Assembly (NCBI GenBank): GCA_029261875.1
Contig: JAJDAL010000054.1
Location: forward strand, 1-64,000
Source of the DNA: Deltaproteobacteria bacterium
GTDB taxonomy: Bacteria; Myxococcota_A; UBA9160; JAJDAL01
Length of the DNA: 64,000 bases
Reading direction: 5' to 3'
Translations under genes and position numbers: made by a program
Notes under the pieces: generated by a model
The model's input: the letters and a program-made list of their open reading frames with translations, nothing else
Databases searched by the model: none
What the model was told of the DNA's origin: nothing
Shown: in pieces, positions 53,988-62,368 of the stretch
Position numbering within the stretch: the stretch's first letter is position 1
How the letters are laid out: each line of letters begins with the position of its first letter

Positions 53988-54974
53988 ATGAGAATCCTCG
54001 CGATATGCTCCCTCGCGGCGCTGCTGTCTGGCTGCGTCCTCGATTTGAGTTCCGTCACCCGCACGAGCCCACTGCGCGAAACCGTGCTGCAGGGCGACTC
54101 CGGTCCGAAGGTGGCGCTCGTCGAAGTGCACGGCGTGATCACGTCCTCCCAACGGCGCGGGGGACTGGGGACCCGCGCTCCCAGTTTGTTGGCGGAAGTG
54201 CGTGAGGCACTCGATCGCGCCGCGGAGGATTCCGCGGTCGAGGCGGTGCTGTTGTCGGTACGCAGCCCCGGCGGTGCCGTCGATGCCAGCGAGACCCTGC
54301 ATCACGAACTCGAAGTGTGGAAGCAAGAGACGGGCAATCCCATCGTGGCGTTCCTCTACGGACTGGCGGCCTCCGGGGGCTACTACATCGCCATGGCGGC
54401 AGACGAAGTGGTCGCACACCCGACGGCAGTGACGGGCTCCATCGGCGTGGTGATGTCGGGTGTGAATGTGTCGGGTCTGATGGAGCGCTTTGGCGTCGAA
54501 AACCAAACCATGACGAGTGGACCCTACAAGGACGCGGGCTCGCCCCTGCGTCCCATGAAGGCCGCCGAGCGCGCCCAACTTCAGGGGGTCGTCGACAGCT
54601 TGTACCAGCGGTTCGTTTCCGTGGTCGATGCCGGGCGCCCGGAACTCGACCGCGAGGCCGTGGTCGAGCGCGCGGACGGTCGAATCTTCACTGCGGACCA
54701 GGCCCTCGAACTCGGTCTCGTCGATTCCATCGGACACATGGACGCCGCGTTGAAAGCGGTGGAAAGCCGCATCGGTGCAACATCGTCGCGACTCGTCATC
54801 TATAGCCGGCCCAATGTGTACCGAGATAATTTCTACGCCCGGTCCGGCGGCGCGCCGGCGATTCAAGTCGTCGACGTCGACCTGTTCGATATGGGGAGCC
54901 TGACCCTGGCGCCCGGCTTCTACTACATGTGGCCCGCCGCTCTCCCTTCCACGGGAGTTTCCCTCGGTCCCTAG
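53988..54974 (+). CDS. sppA: Signal peptide peptidase SppA, S49 family, lipoprotein form
   Basis: A 328-residue protease that degrades cleaved signal peptides. The lipobox is LLSGC with Cys16, so it is probably lipid-anchored rather than membrane-spanning. The catalytic Ser129 (YGLAASGGYYIAMA) and Lys181 (TSGPYKDAGSP) are present with the normal 52-residue spacing of the single-domain SppA36K type. VRSPGGAVDASETL and TGSIGVVM are family motifs. It is probably co-transcribed with fabH. Confidence 0.9.
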   Translation: MRILAICSLAALLSGCVLDLSSVTRTSPLRETVLQGDSGPKVALVEVHGVITSSQRRGGLGTRAPSLLAEVREALDRAAEDSAVEAVLLSVRSPGGAVDASETLHHELEVWKQETGNPIVAFLYGLAASGGYYIAMAADEVVAHPTAVTGSIGVVMSGVNVSGLMERFGVENQTMTSGPYKDAGSPLRPMKAAERAQLQGVVDSLYQRFVSVVDAGRPELDREAVVERADGRIFTADQALELGLVDSIGHMDAALKAVESRIGATSSRLVIYSRPNVYRDNFYARSGGAPAIQVVDVDLFDMGSLTLAPGFYYMWPAALPSTGVSLGP

Positions 54975-55047
54975 GCACGCTTGCGCGCCCCTTCAGCCCC
55001 GTTCGTTCGATCCATCAGGCGGGCTATGCTGCCTCTCCGGAGGGACC

Positions 55048-56364
55048 ATGCGACGCTGGGCACACAGAGGATTCGCAAACGGGGCGGCGGTTGGATTGAC
55101 GGCGTTGGGGGCTGCCTGCGCGGGTGCGTTACCTCCGGTGTCCTTGCCCCCGCCGTTGCCCATCGGGTCGAGCGAAGGCATCGAGAGCGAGGAGTTCGAA
55201 GCGCCCGCGGATGAAATCGCCAGCGCGCTGCTCGCTCCGGAACTCCGCCTGGGGCCCCACCACGAAGTCGCGGAACGCGTCGAAAACGATGGCCTGACGC
55301 GTTTCTACACCCTCGAGTCGCCCTACGGGCAGTTTCGGGCGCGCGGCTACGCGATGCTCGAAACGCGGCTGCACGAACTCGACGCGATCGCGACGCTCAA
55401 GCAAATGTCCTCCACGAAAGAGTTCGCCGAGGCTGCGGCACGCGCGCTGGCGAGTCCGTTGGTGGCGACTTGGAATCTGGTGCGAAACCCCGTGGCTTCG
55501 CTGACGGGTTTACCGCGAGCAGCCTGGGAATCCGTGCAGAAGACCGCTGACCTGGCTACGTCCGGCGGCGAGCGGAGCGAGTTCGAAGACAACGCGATTC
55601 GCGAGTTGATCGGGTTCGAGAAACGTAAACGCAAGCTCGCCCACCGCTTGCGCGTCGATCCCTATTCGTCGAACCCCGAGTTGCAACGCGAACTCAACCG
55701 TCTGGCCTGGGCGGAGTTTGCCGGCGGGTTGCCCGGGCAGTTCATTCCGTTTCAAGGCGAACAAAACGCCGAAGAGGCGGGCCCACCCGAGGATCGCTTG
55801 GCGGAGCTGTTGCGAGAGTATTCGCCGGAAGATCTGCGCCGCATCAATCGAATCGAACTCGCGGTCATGGGCGTTCCCGATTCCCTGCGAGAGGAGTTCC
55901 TGGGGCACCCCTGGTATTCGCCGCGCCACGAAACCGTGCTCGTCGAAGCGCTGGCTCAAATGGATCCAGCTCGCGATCGCAACGCGCTCGTGCGCGAAGC
56001 GCTGCGCGCGCGGTCCGAAGACGATGCGTTCTTCTATCAACGAAGTGTGGAGATGTTGCGCGGCTATCACCGTCACGCTCCGCTCGAACGCGTGATTGCC
56101 GTTCAGGGGGCCCTCGCAGGGGTCGGTTCCGATGGCGTTCTCGTGGTGGCGTTACCCGTCGACCATGCGCTGTGGTCACCGCCTACGGCCAGCCTGGTGC
56201 GAACGCTGAGTATCGGGTCGAAGGCCTATGGGGCGAAACGCGTCGAACTCTGGGTGGGGGGAAGCGTCTCGAAGCGAACGCGTGCGGAGCTCGAGCGCGC
56301 CCGGATCGGATTGACGGAACGCGCGTTCGAGCGCATCGACGCCCTGGCGCAGGTGCAGCACTGA
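55048..56364 (+). CDS. Hypothetical exported protein, possible lipoprotein
   Basis: A 438-residue protein that I do not recognise. The N-terminus has positive residues, a hydrophobic stretch and GAACAG (Cys24), which could be a poor lipobox, then a Pro-rich linker (LPPVSLPPPLPIG). The rest is mainly alpha-helical, charged and soluble, with an FEDNAIRELIGFEKRKRKLA segment. A mixed strand-helix end (VIAVQGALAGVGSDGVLVVALPVD) follows. The stop overlaps the M48 protease ATG (TGATG), so translation is probably coupled. It may be a partner or substrate of that protease; this is inference from context. Confidence 0.7.
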   Translation: MRRWAHRGFANGAAVGLTALGAACAGALPPVSLPPPLPIGSSEGIESEEFEAPADEIASALLAPELRLGPHHEVAERVENDGLTRFYTLESPYGQFRARGYAMLETRLHELDAIATLKQMSSTKEFAEAAARALASPLVATWNLVRNPVASLTGLPRAAWESVQKTADLATSGGERSEFEDNAIRELIGFEKRKRKLAHRLRVDPYSSNPELQRELNRLAWAEFAGGLPGQFIPFQGEQNAEEAGPPEDRLAELLREYSPEDLRRINRIELAVMGVPDSLREEFLGHPWYSPRHETVLVEALAQMDPARDRNALVREALRARSEDDAFFYQRSVEMLRGYHRHAPLERVIAVQGALAGVGSDGVLVVALPVDHALWSPPTASLVRTLSIGSKAYGAKRVELWVGGSVSKRTRAELERARIGLTERAFERIDALAQVQH

Positions 56365-57824
56365 TGTCGGGCAAGAAACGAATCCTCGGATGGCTGGCCG
56401 TGTTCGCCTTTGCGTGCGCGGGCGGGTCCAACAACGCTCCCCTCGAAGAGGAAGAGCCGGATACGCGCAACCGGGTTCTCAACAGCGAATACGACGATCG
56501 CGACGTCGGCAAGACCGACGCGGAGCGCGTGGCCGCGGAGATCGGAATCCTCGACGATCCCGAGCTCACCGCCTACGTCGATGCCATCGGTCAACGGCTG
56601 GCGCGATACGCGCCGCGGGGCCAATTCGATTACACGTTCAAGATCGTCGATCAGGATGCGCCCAACGCGTTCGCGCTTCCGGGTGGGTACATCTTCGTAT
56701 CGAGGGGGCTCCTGGCGCTCACGAACTCCGAAGATGAACTCGCCAACGTGATCGGACACGAAATCGTTCATGTGGCGCGGCGGCACGCATCGGCGCGACA
56801 GGGGGTCGCCCAGTCCGGGCTGCCCCTTACGTTGTCGTGGTTTCGCTATGCGCAGATTGCGAGCTATAGCCGGGAACAGGAATGGGAGGCGGATCGCCTG
56901 GGGCAGGGGCTCGCGGCGTTGGCGGGATTCGATCCCAAGGGCATGTCGACCTTTCTCCGCGATCTCGAGTTCACCGAGCGGCTGCGATTGGGGCATTCGC
57001 GTTTACCGAGTTTTCTCGACACCCATCCCGCTGCCACGCAGCGCGCCGGAGCCGCCGCCGCGCGTGCGTCGCGCGTCGACTGGACCCGGAAGCCGGGGAT
57101 CGTTCCCGATCAACCGACCTATTTGCGCAATCTGGCCGGCATCGCGGTAGGGCCGGCGGCCAAGGAAGGCGTGTTCCGCGACCAGCGCTTCATCCACGCG
57201 GATCTCGCGTTCACCCTGCGGTTTCCCGATGGCTGGACCACGCAGAATTCCCACACCGCCGTCGGCGCGATCTCTCCGAAGCGCGACGCGCAGATCATCC
57301 TCGAAGGCGAAGGGGAGGGCGATGACGCGGAAAAAGTCGGCCGCGCGTTCCTTGCCAAAGTCGAGGCACGGGGGTTTCGTCCGAGTCATACGGAAGTCGT
57401 GAAGCTCCGGGGGAAGCCCGTGTTCCGTGTGGATGGCCGCACGCGCATGGGGAGTTTCTTCGTCACGGTCAACATGATCTTCGTGCCCTATCGCGGGGTC
57501 GTGTATCGAATCACCGGTTCGAGTCTCGGAACCGTCGCGTCCAAATACGAAGACCTGTTCGTCAACGTCGCGCGCAGTTTCCGACCCCTGACCCGAGAAT
57601 TGCTCGCCACGGTGACGGAGACCCGTCTTCAACTGGTCGAGGCGCGTTCGGGCGAAGCGCTGGGCGCGCTGTCGAAGCGCAGCGGCAATGCGTGGAATCT
57701 TCAGCGCACGGCGGTGATGAACGACCTGCCCCCGAACGCCACCTTGAGTGCGGGGCAATTGGTCAAGGTCGCGGTTTCCGAGCGCTACACGCCCGCGCTG
57801 GCGAATCGCTCGCCCGGCGCGTGA
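56364..57824 (+). CDS. M48 family zinc metalloprotease with C-terminal LysM-like tail (BepA-like)
   Basis: A 486-residue envelope protease. The signal peptide ends near FACAGG (Cys18). The zinc site is HEIVH at 132-136, with the third ligand Glu173 in EQEWEADRLG; the substrate-side motif NAFALPGGYIFVSRGLL is conserved. Residues about 255-415 form a beta-rich domain (FRDQRFIHADLAFTLRFPDGW), and the last 60 residues (ALGALSKRSGNAWNLQRTAV) resemble a degenerate LysM. E. coli BepA is a periplasmic M48 protease of outer-membrane assembly; a similar quality-control role is likely here. It starts within the stop of the preceding gene. Confidence 0.88.
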   Translation: MSGKKRILGWLAVFAFACAGGSNNAPLEEEEPDTRNRVLNSEYDDRDVGKTDAERVAAEIGILDDPELTAYVDAIGQRLARYAPRGQFDYTFKIVDQDAPNAFALPGGYIFVSRGLLALTNSEDELANVIGHEIVHVARRHASARQGVAQSGLPLTLSWFRYAQIASYSREQEWEADRLGQGLAALAGFDPKGMSTFLRDLEFTERLRLGHSRLPSFLDTHPAATQRAGAAAARASRVDWTRKPGIVPDQPTYLRNLAGIAVGPAAKEGVFRDQRFIHADLAFTLRFPDGWTTQNSHTAVGAISPKRDAQIILEGEGEGDDAEKVGRAFLAKVEARGFRPSHTEVVKLRGKPVFRVDGRTRMGSFFVTVNMIFVPYRGVVYRITGSSLGTVASKYEDLFVNVARSFRPLTRELLATVTETRLQLVEARSGEALGALSKRSGNAWNLQRTAVMNDLPPNATLSAGQLVKVAVSERYTPALANRSPGA

Positions 57825-57858
57825 GTTTCACCTCGTCCGTGGTGACCTCCCTCAAGCT

Positions 57859-57873
57859 TTCTACCGGGTAGAA
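57859..57873. promoter_or_regulatory. Perfect 7-1-7 inverted repeat upstream of the SGNH hydrolase
   Basis: TTCTACC-G-GGTAGAA, 14 bp before ATG 57888. With a one-base centre it cannot form a stable hairpin loop, so a protein-binding dyad is more likely than a terminator. It is the only such dyad that I noticed in this intergenic gap. Confidence 0.35.
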
Positions 57874-57887
57874 CCGATTCCACCCTC

Positions 57888-58793
57888 ATGCGCCTGTTCG
57901 CACGAATCGCGCTGCTCGCCGCCCTGGGGTGCGCGACGGTGGCCCAGACTCCGCTCCACGCGGTCGGGTTCGCCGCCATGGGCGACAGTCTCACGGCGGG
58001 CGACGGATACACGACCACCTGGGTGCCGTTCCTCTCCCGAACCCGCGAACTCAATTTTGGCGGGGAGGGCGATCCCTTCAACGCAGCGGTGGGGGGCAGC
58101 AGTGCCATGCGACTCCTGCGTCAGGGGCAACACCTTCGCGTTCGCGACTGGGTCGCCGCGGGGCGCGTCGACTATGTCTTCCTCATGATCGGCGCCAACG
58201 ATTTCGTCGAACTGGCTGGGCGCATCGCTCACGGACAGCTCGATGGCGATGCGCTGGATCAGCGCATCGACCGCATCGTGGCCAATATCATGCGTGCGGC
58301 GGACGAAGTGTTGAGCGCAAAGCCCAACGGCATGTTGATCGGCGAAATCCCGGATCTCGCCCTCACGCCCTATTTCGAGGTCCAATTGTCGACGGAGCTG
58401 CAACGCGAGCGCGTTTCGCACGCCATCGAACGCGCGAATCACCGCATCCGAACGCTGGCGCATGCCCGGGGATTGCCGACCCTCGACATGGCGGCCCTGG
58501 GGCGCGATTTCACCGACATCCCGGTCTTTCTCGGGGGGCGCCGGGTCGACTTCACGACGCCCGATCGGACCGACAGCGTGCCCTTCTTCGAAGACGGCGT
58601 GCATCCGTCGGCGGTCGGGAACGGAATCCTCGCCAACTTGATGTTGACTGCACTCGGTCAGGCCTACGGCCACGGGGTGCCGCTGATATCCGACCGGGAA
58701 GTGCTCGAGATCGCCGGTGTCGCGGACCTCTACGGCGTCGAAACCTTCTCGCCGCGCCTGAGCCTATCCCGCTTCGTTCACCTTCCGAACTGA
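57888..58793 (+). CDS. SGNH/GDSL-family exported hydrolase
   Basis: A 301-residue periplasmic or secreted esterase/lipase-type enzyme. The signal peptide is ARIALLAALGCATVAQTPLHA. Block I is MGDSLTAGDG with the nucleophile Ser, block II has AAVGGSSAM with the oxyanion Gly, block III is IGANDF with Asn, and block V is EDGVHPSAVG with the Asp and His. All four catalytic blocks are intact. The substrate class (lipid, acyl-sugar or peptidoglycan) is not deducible. Confidence 0.88.
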   Translation: MRLFARIALLAALGCATVAQTPLHAVGFAAMGDSLTAGDGYTTTWVPFLSRTRELNFGGEGDPFNAAVGGSSAMRLLRQGQHLRVRDWVAAGRVDYVFLMIGANDFVELAGRIAHGQLDGDALDQRIDRIVANIMRAADEVLSAKPNGMLIGEIPDLALTPYFEVQLSTELQRERVSHAIERANHRIRTLAHARGLPTLDMAALGRDFTDIPVFLGGRRVDFTTPDRTDSVPFFEDGVHPSAVGNGILANLMLTALGQAYGHGVPLISDREVLEIAGVADLYGVETFSPRLSLSRFVHLPN

Positions 58794-58841
58794 ACGATCG
58801 CCTCGCCGCCAGCGTATCCTCGCCGCAAGCGGTTCTTCGCC

Positions 58842-60239
58842 CTAGTCCTCGGTGTATCCCAGGGCGCGCAGACGCGCGCGGGTTTCGTCGCTAACACCCT
58901 CGCTGGCACCGGGAGCGCGCTCGGTGGCCGCGCGGGATCGATGCTGCATCAGGGCCTCGAGGAGTTCCGCGACGAGTTCGGGCTCTTCCTCCCGTCGATT
59001 CTCGGCTTCCTCGGCATCGCGCGGCAGGTAGAGTTCGAGGGGGGCGCGAACGGGCACCGGCGCGCCTTTCCCTTCGCCGAGTTGTTCGCTCAGATTGGGT
59101 GTTTCGATCAATTTGCCGCGCTCGGTCCGCACACTCGTACGCGCCGGTCCGTGGCGGACTCCCTCCGCGAAGAGCGTGCGCCCGCTGGGGGCGGGGGCGC
59201 TGTTCGCGAACACGGGAGTCAGGTCGATTCCGTCCTGGGCTTCCGCGGGGTCCAGGCCGAAGCGCTGCAGCACCGTCGGCACGATGTCGAGGAGGCTGAC
59301 GTTCTCGTCGATCTCCCGCCCGGGGTTTCGAACGTAGGGGTCGTACCAGATGAGCGGAACGCGGAGCAAGTCGTCGTAGAGCGTGTGGCCGTGGTAGGCC
59401 GCGCGTCCGGTGGCCCCCCAGAATTCCTCGCCGTGATCGCTGGTGACGATGACGACCGTCCGGTCGAGAAGATTCAGCTCCTCGAGGGTTCCCCAGAGCT
59501 TTGCCACCATCTCGTCGGCGCGTCGCACTCCGCCGTCGTAGAGCGCCAGCAGGTATTCGCGTTCCTCGTCCGTGGCCCGCGCAAAGTTTCCGCGCACGAG
59601 GCTCTGGTTGAGTCGCGAGGGACCTCCGGCGGGTTTCGAATCGAAGATGCCGTGCAGCCGGCCGCCATGCAGGTCGTTCGCGTAGCGCTTGTCGTTGTAG
59701 GGCGAATGCGCGGTGTAGGTGTGAAAGAACAGGAAGAAGCGCTCGTCGCGGTGTTGCCGAAGCCACTTCTGTGCCCTCGGTGGCCCCGACCAGGCAAAGG
59801 TTTCGAAGCCCCGGTCCGCCCCCACGTCCTTGGACACGAATCCCCCACCGGTGACGGCTCCGGTTGCGTAGCCCGCCGCACGAAAGCGTTGGGCCAGGGT
59901 GGGGGCCGCTCGAAACAGGCCGTCGTCCGTGGGATCGACGGACAGGGACGAGGGGTAGAGCCCGGTCAGCATGGCGGCGTGGGCGGGCAGTGTCCACGGT
60001 GAAGTCGTGAAGGCGTTGCGAAACAACAAACCGCGGGCCGCGATTGCACTCAGGGTGGGGGTCGTGTCCCGGGGACCCCCGTAGGTCGACATGCGCAGGG
60101 GCGTTAGCGTGTCGAGGGAGATCAAGACCAGATTCTCGGGTCGCGGCGACGCCGCGGGGCCGCAAGCGATTGGGAAGAGCAGCCCCACTGCGATCCCGAG
60201 GATCTTTGTCCGTCGATTGGTTCCGCGGCCCGGTTTCAC
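58842..60239 (-). CDS. Sulfatase-like hydrolase with Thr at the nucleophile position, lipoprotein
   Basis: A 465-residue alkaline-phosphatase-superfamily enzyme. LLFPIACGP suggests a lipoprotein (Cys26). The metal site LVLISLDTLTPLRMSTYGG and TSDHGEEFWG are clear. The activation site reads SPWTLPAHAAMLTG: it lacks the Cys/Ser-x-Pro-x-Arg needed for formylglycine, and Thr sits where LtaS and phosphoethanolamine transferases carry their nucleophile. It may therefore be a phosphotransferase or phosphodiesterase rather than a sulfatase. Its ATG overlaps the stop of the upstream sulfatase gene (ATGA), the last step of a three-gene operon. Confidence 0.85.
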   Translation of the reverse strand: MKPGRGTNRRTKILGIAVGLLFPIACGPAASPRPENLVLISLDTLTPLRMSTYGGPRDTTPTLSAIAARGLLFRNAFTTSPWTLPAHAAMLTGLYPSSLSVDPTDDGLFRAAPTLAQRFRAAGYATGAVTGGGFVSKDVGADRGFETFAWSGPPRAQKWLRQHRDERFFLFFHTYTAHSPYNDKRYANDLHGGRLHGIFDSKPAGGPSRLNQSLVRGNFARATDEEREYLLALYDGGVRRADEMVAKLWGTLEELNLLDRTVVIVTSDHGEEFWGATGRAAYHGHTLYDDLLRVPLIWYDPYVRNPGREIDENVSLLDIVPTVLQRFGLDPAEAQDGIDLTPVFANSAPAPSGRTLFAEGVRHGPARTSVRTERGKLIETPNLSEQLGEGKGAPVPVRAPLELYLPRDAEEAENRREEEPELVAELLEALMQHRSRAATERAPGASEGVSDETRARLRALGYTED

Positions 60240-61600
60240 GGCGTCGCTCCGGTTTCCCGTTTGCGCAGACGGATCTCCTCTTTCAATCGGCCCGGAAGTC
60301 CGAACGCGCGTCCCATCTCATCGCGCCAGGCGATGACGATCTCGCGCAGCTGGCGGGTGACTTCCGGACGGTCGGTGCTGAGATCGTTTTCCTGACGGGG
60401 ATCCTGGCGCAGGTCGTGCAATTCCTGGTGATCCGTGCGCGGATACCAGACGTAGCGCCAATCGTCCTTGCGCAGGGTAAAGGCCGAGGGTTGTGAGGGA
60501 TCCGCGTGTTTTCCGACGGCACGCGGTGCGCGCACCCACCCTGCGAGCGAATCGCGCTTTGGACCGTCTCCGGTTTCGATGCGAGAGCGAAGATTGATTC
60601 CGGGACGGTCCGCCAGGGCCGGGGCTCCCGCGAAGTCGAGCAGCGTGGGAATCAGGTCGACCGTGGAAACCAGGCTCGCGTCGACTTTTCCCGCGGGCAC
60701 GCGCCCGGGCCAGGCGAACAAAATCGGCGTGCGAAAGCCGATTTCATAGACGGTTCCCTTGCCGCGATCCCCGTCGCGAATCGAAAGCATCCGACGCCGG
60801 GCGGTTGGACCCTGATCCCACCCGTTGTCGATCAGGAAGACGATCAACGTGCGCTCGCGCAAACCGTGACGTTCCAACGTTTCGATCAGTTCGCCCACGA
60901 CCTGGTCGAAGCGGGTGACGTTCGCGTAGTAGCGGCGCGCACCGTAGCTGAGGTTTTCCGGGTAGCTCGCGACGAGTTCCGCCGATGCGTCGTGAGGGAC
61001 GTGGGGAAGTTTCGGAGCAAACCATAGAAAGAACGGTTCCTGTCCGTGGGTTTCGATGAATCGTTGAACGGGTTCGATCGAAGGGCGTCCCAGCGATTCG
61101 GCGTCGACGCTGCCCCAGAAACTGTTGTCGCCTTCTTCCTGCATGCCGTGGGTGAAACCCGCGAGCGCGTAGGTGGCTTCCCAGAATTTCCCCGCTTGGA
61201 AGCTTCGGTACCCGACGCTGGCCAGGCGTCCCGGAAGCGTCTCGAAATCCTGGATCTGTTTCGCAAACCCGCGCCGGACACCCGATCGTTTGAGTTGCAG
61301 CGACCTGGCCCACCATTGGATGGTTTCGAGACCCGTCAGCAGGCTCCGCATGGCGGGGCGACAGGTGCTCGCGGTGGAGTAACCGTGGGAGAAGACGGTT
61401 CCGCTGGCGGCGAGTGCGTCCAGATTCGGCGTGCGGATCGTTTCGGAACCCATGAACCCGAAATCCCCGTATCCCTGATCGTCGGAGATGATCATCACGA
61501 TGTTGGGGGGCGTTGCGTCGACCGGGGCCGGGGGGGCGCCGCACGCGAGCAACGCTCCGAGGCAAAGGCCGATGGTCGACACGCACTTCCTGCGACTCAC
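60236..61600 (-). CDS. Formylglycine-type sulfatase, lipoprotein
   Basis: A 454-residue sulfatase. LGALLACGA gives a lipoprotein signal (Cys20). DDQGYGDFG provides the calcium-binding Asp pair. The activation site is STCRPAMRSLLTG, where Cys would become formylglycine, although Arg is one residue later than in the CxPxR consensus. GKFWEATYALAG and FLIDNGWD complete the active site. It probably removes sulfate esters from glycans in the periplasm. It needs a formylglycine-generating or anSME enzyme, not seen in the window. It overlaps both neighbours by 4 bp (ATGA). Confidence 0.86.
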   Translation of the reverse strand: MSRRKCVSTIGLCLGALLACGAPPAPVDATPPNIVMIISDDQGYGDFGFMGSETIRTPNLDALAASGTVFSHGYSTASTCRPAMRSLLTGLETIQWWARSLQLKRSGVRRGFAKQIQDFETLPGRLASVGYRSFQAGKFWEATYALAGFTHGMQEEGDNSFWGSVDAESLGRPSIEPVQRFIETHGQEPFFLWFAPKLPHVPHDASAELVASYPENLSYGARRYYANVTRFDQVVGELIETLERHGLRERTLIVFLIDNGWDQGPTARRRMLSIRDGDRGKGTVYEIGFRTPILFAWPGRVPAGKVDASLVSTVDLIPTLLDFAGAPALADRPGINLRSRIETGDGPKRDSLAGWVRAPRAVGKHADPSQPSAFTLRKDDWRYVWYPRTDHQELHDLRQDPRQENDLSTDRPEVTRQLREIVIAWRDEMGRAFGLPGRLKEEIRLRKRETGATP

Positions 61601-62244
61601 GTCCGATGTTCCCAGGCGGAGATTCGAAACAGCGATCCAGCGGGCGGGACGCTGCGGATCTGCAGGCGTTGCAGGGATTTCGCGAGGGTCGATTCGATGT
61701 CGAAGATGGTGGTCGTATGGTAGTGGCCGTCGAACCCGGCAATGCGGCGCCCGAGTCGATAGAGGGAGGATTCCGTCGGGCCCGATAGGATGAGCCGCCC
61801 GTCGGGCTGCAGCGCGCGGACCAAACGCAGGACAAGCCCTCCGACGTCTTGGTTGTGTTCGAGACTATCGAGGGCAAAGATCGTTGCAAATCGCCCAGCG
61901 GGCAACGTGTCGATCTGGAGTCGGGATGCACCGGGAACCTGGCGCAGCAACAACTCCGCCAAGCCATCCGCCTCTTCGACGAAATGGTAACCCGTGGGAA
62001 GTCCCAGGATGTGTGCGATCTCGCCGGTCGCCGCTCCGAAATCGAGGATATCGCCCGGAATTCCCACGTCTCGATACAGATTGCGTGCAGCGACGAGGCG
62101 CCACCAGGAGATCGCCGCCGCCAGGGGATTGGGGTGGCAATAGGAGGGAATGCAGCTTTCTTCGATCTCGGACATCTGTCGCTCGATGTCGAAATCGCTG
62201 CGCAATTGCCTGCGCCGCTGTCGGATGAGCTGGAAGAGATTCAT
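61597..62244 (-). CDS. Class I SAM-dependent methyltransferase
   Basis: A 215-residue methyltransferase that begins the methyltransferase-sulfatase-sulfatase operon. The SAM site is GDILDFGAATGEIAHIL (motif I with Ala in place of the second Gly), followed by FATIFALDSLEHNQDVGGLV and PDGRLILSGPTES. The C-terminal GFDGHYHTTTIFDIE is typical of methyltransferases near surface-glycan genes. The stop overlaps the next ATG (ATGA). The acceptor is unknown; a sugar or lipid is likely given the sulfatases. Confidence 0.83.
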   Translation of the reverse strand: MNLFQLIRQRRRQLRSDFDIERQMSEIEESCIPSYCHPNPLAAAISWWRLVAARNLYRDVGIPGDILDFGAATGEIAHILGLPTGYHFVEEADGLAELLLRQVPGASRLQIDTLPAGRFATIFALDSLEHNQDVGGLVLRLVRALQPDGRLILSGPTESSLYRLGRRIAGFDGHYHTTTIFDIESTLAKSLQRLQIRSVPPAGSLFRISAWEHRT

Positions 62245-62368
62245 TCAACGTGCTTTCACGCGCCCACGCCGTGCGCTATGTCCTGGCGAGCGCAGCAGAA
62301 AGCAATCTCGCTGTGGGAAGTATGGCCGCACCACCACTGGGGTGCAACGCGGCGTCGGGCACCCGCTT

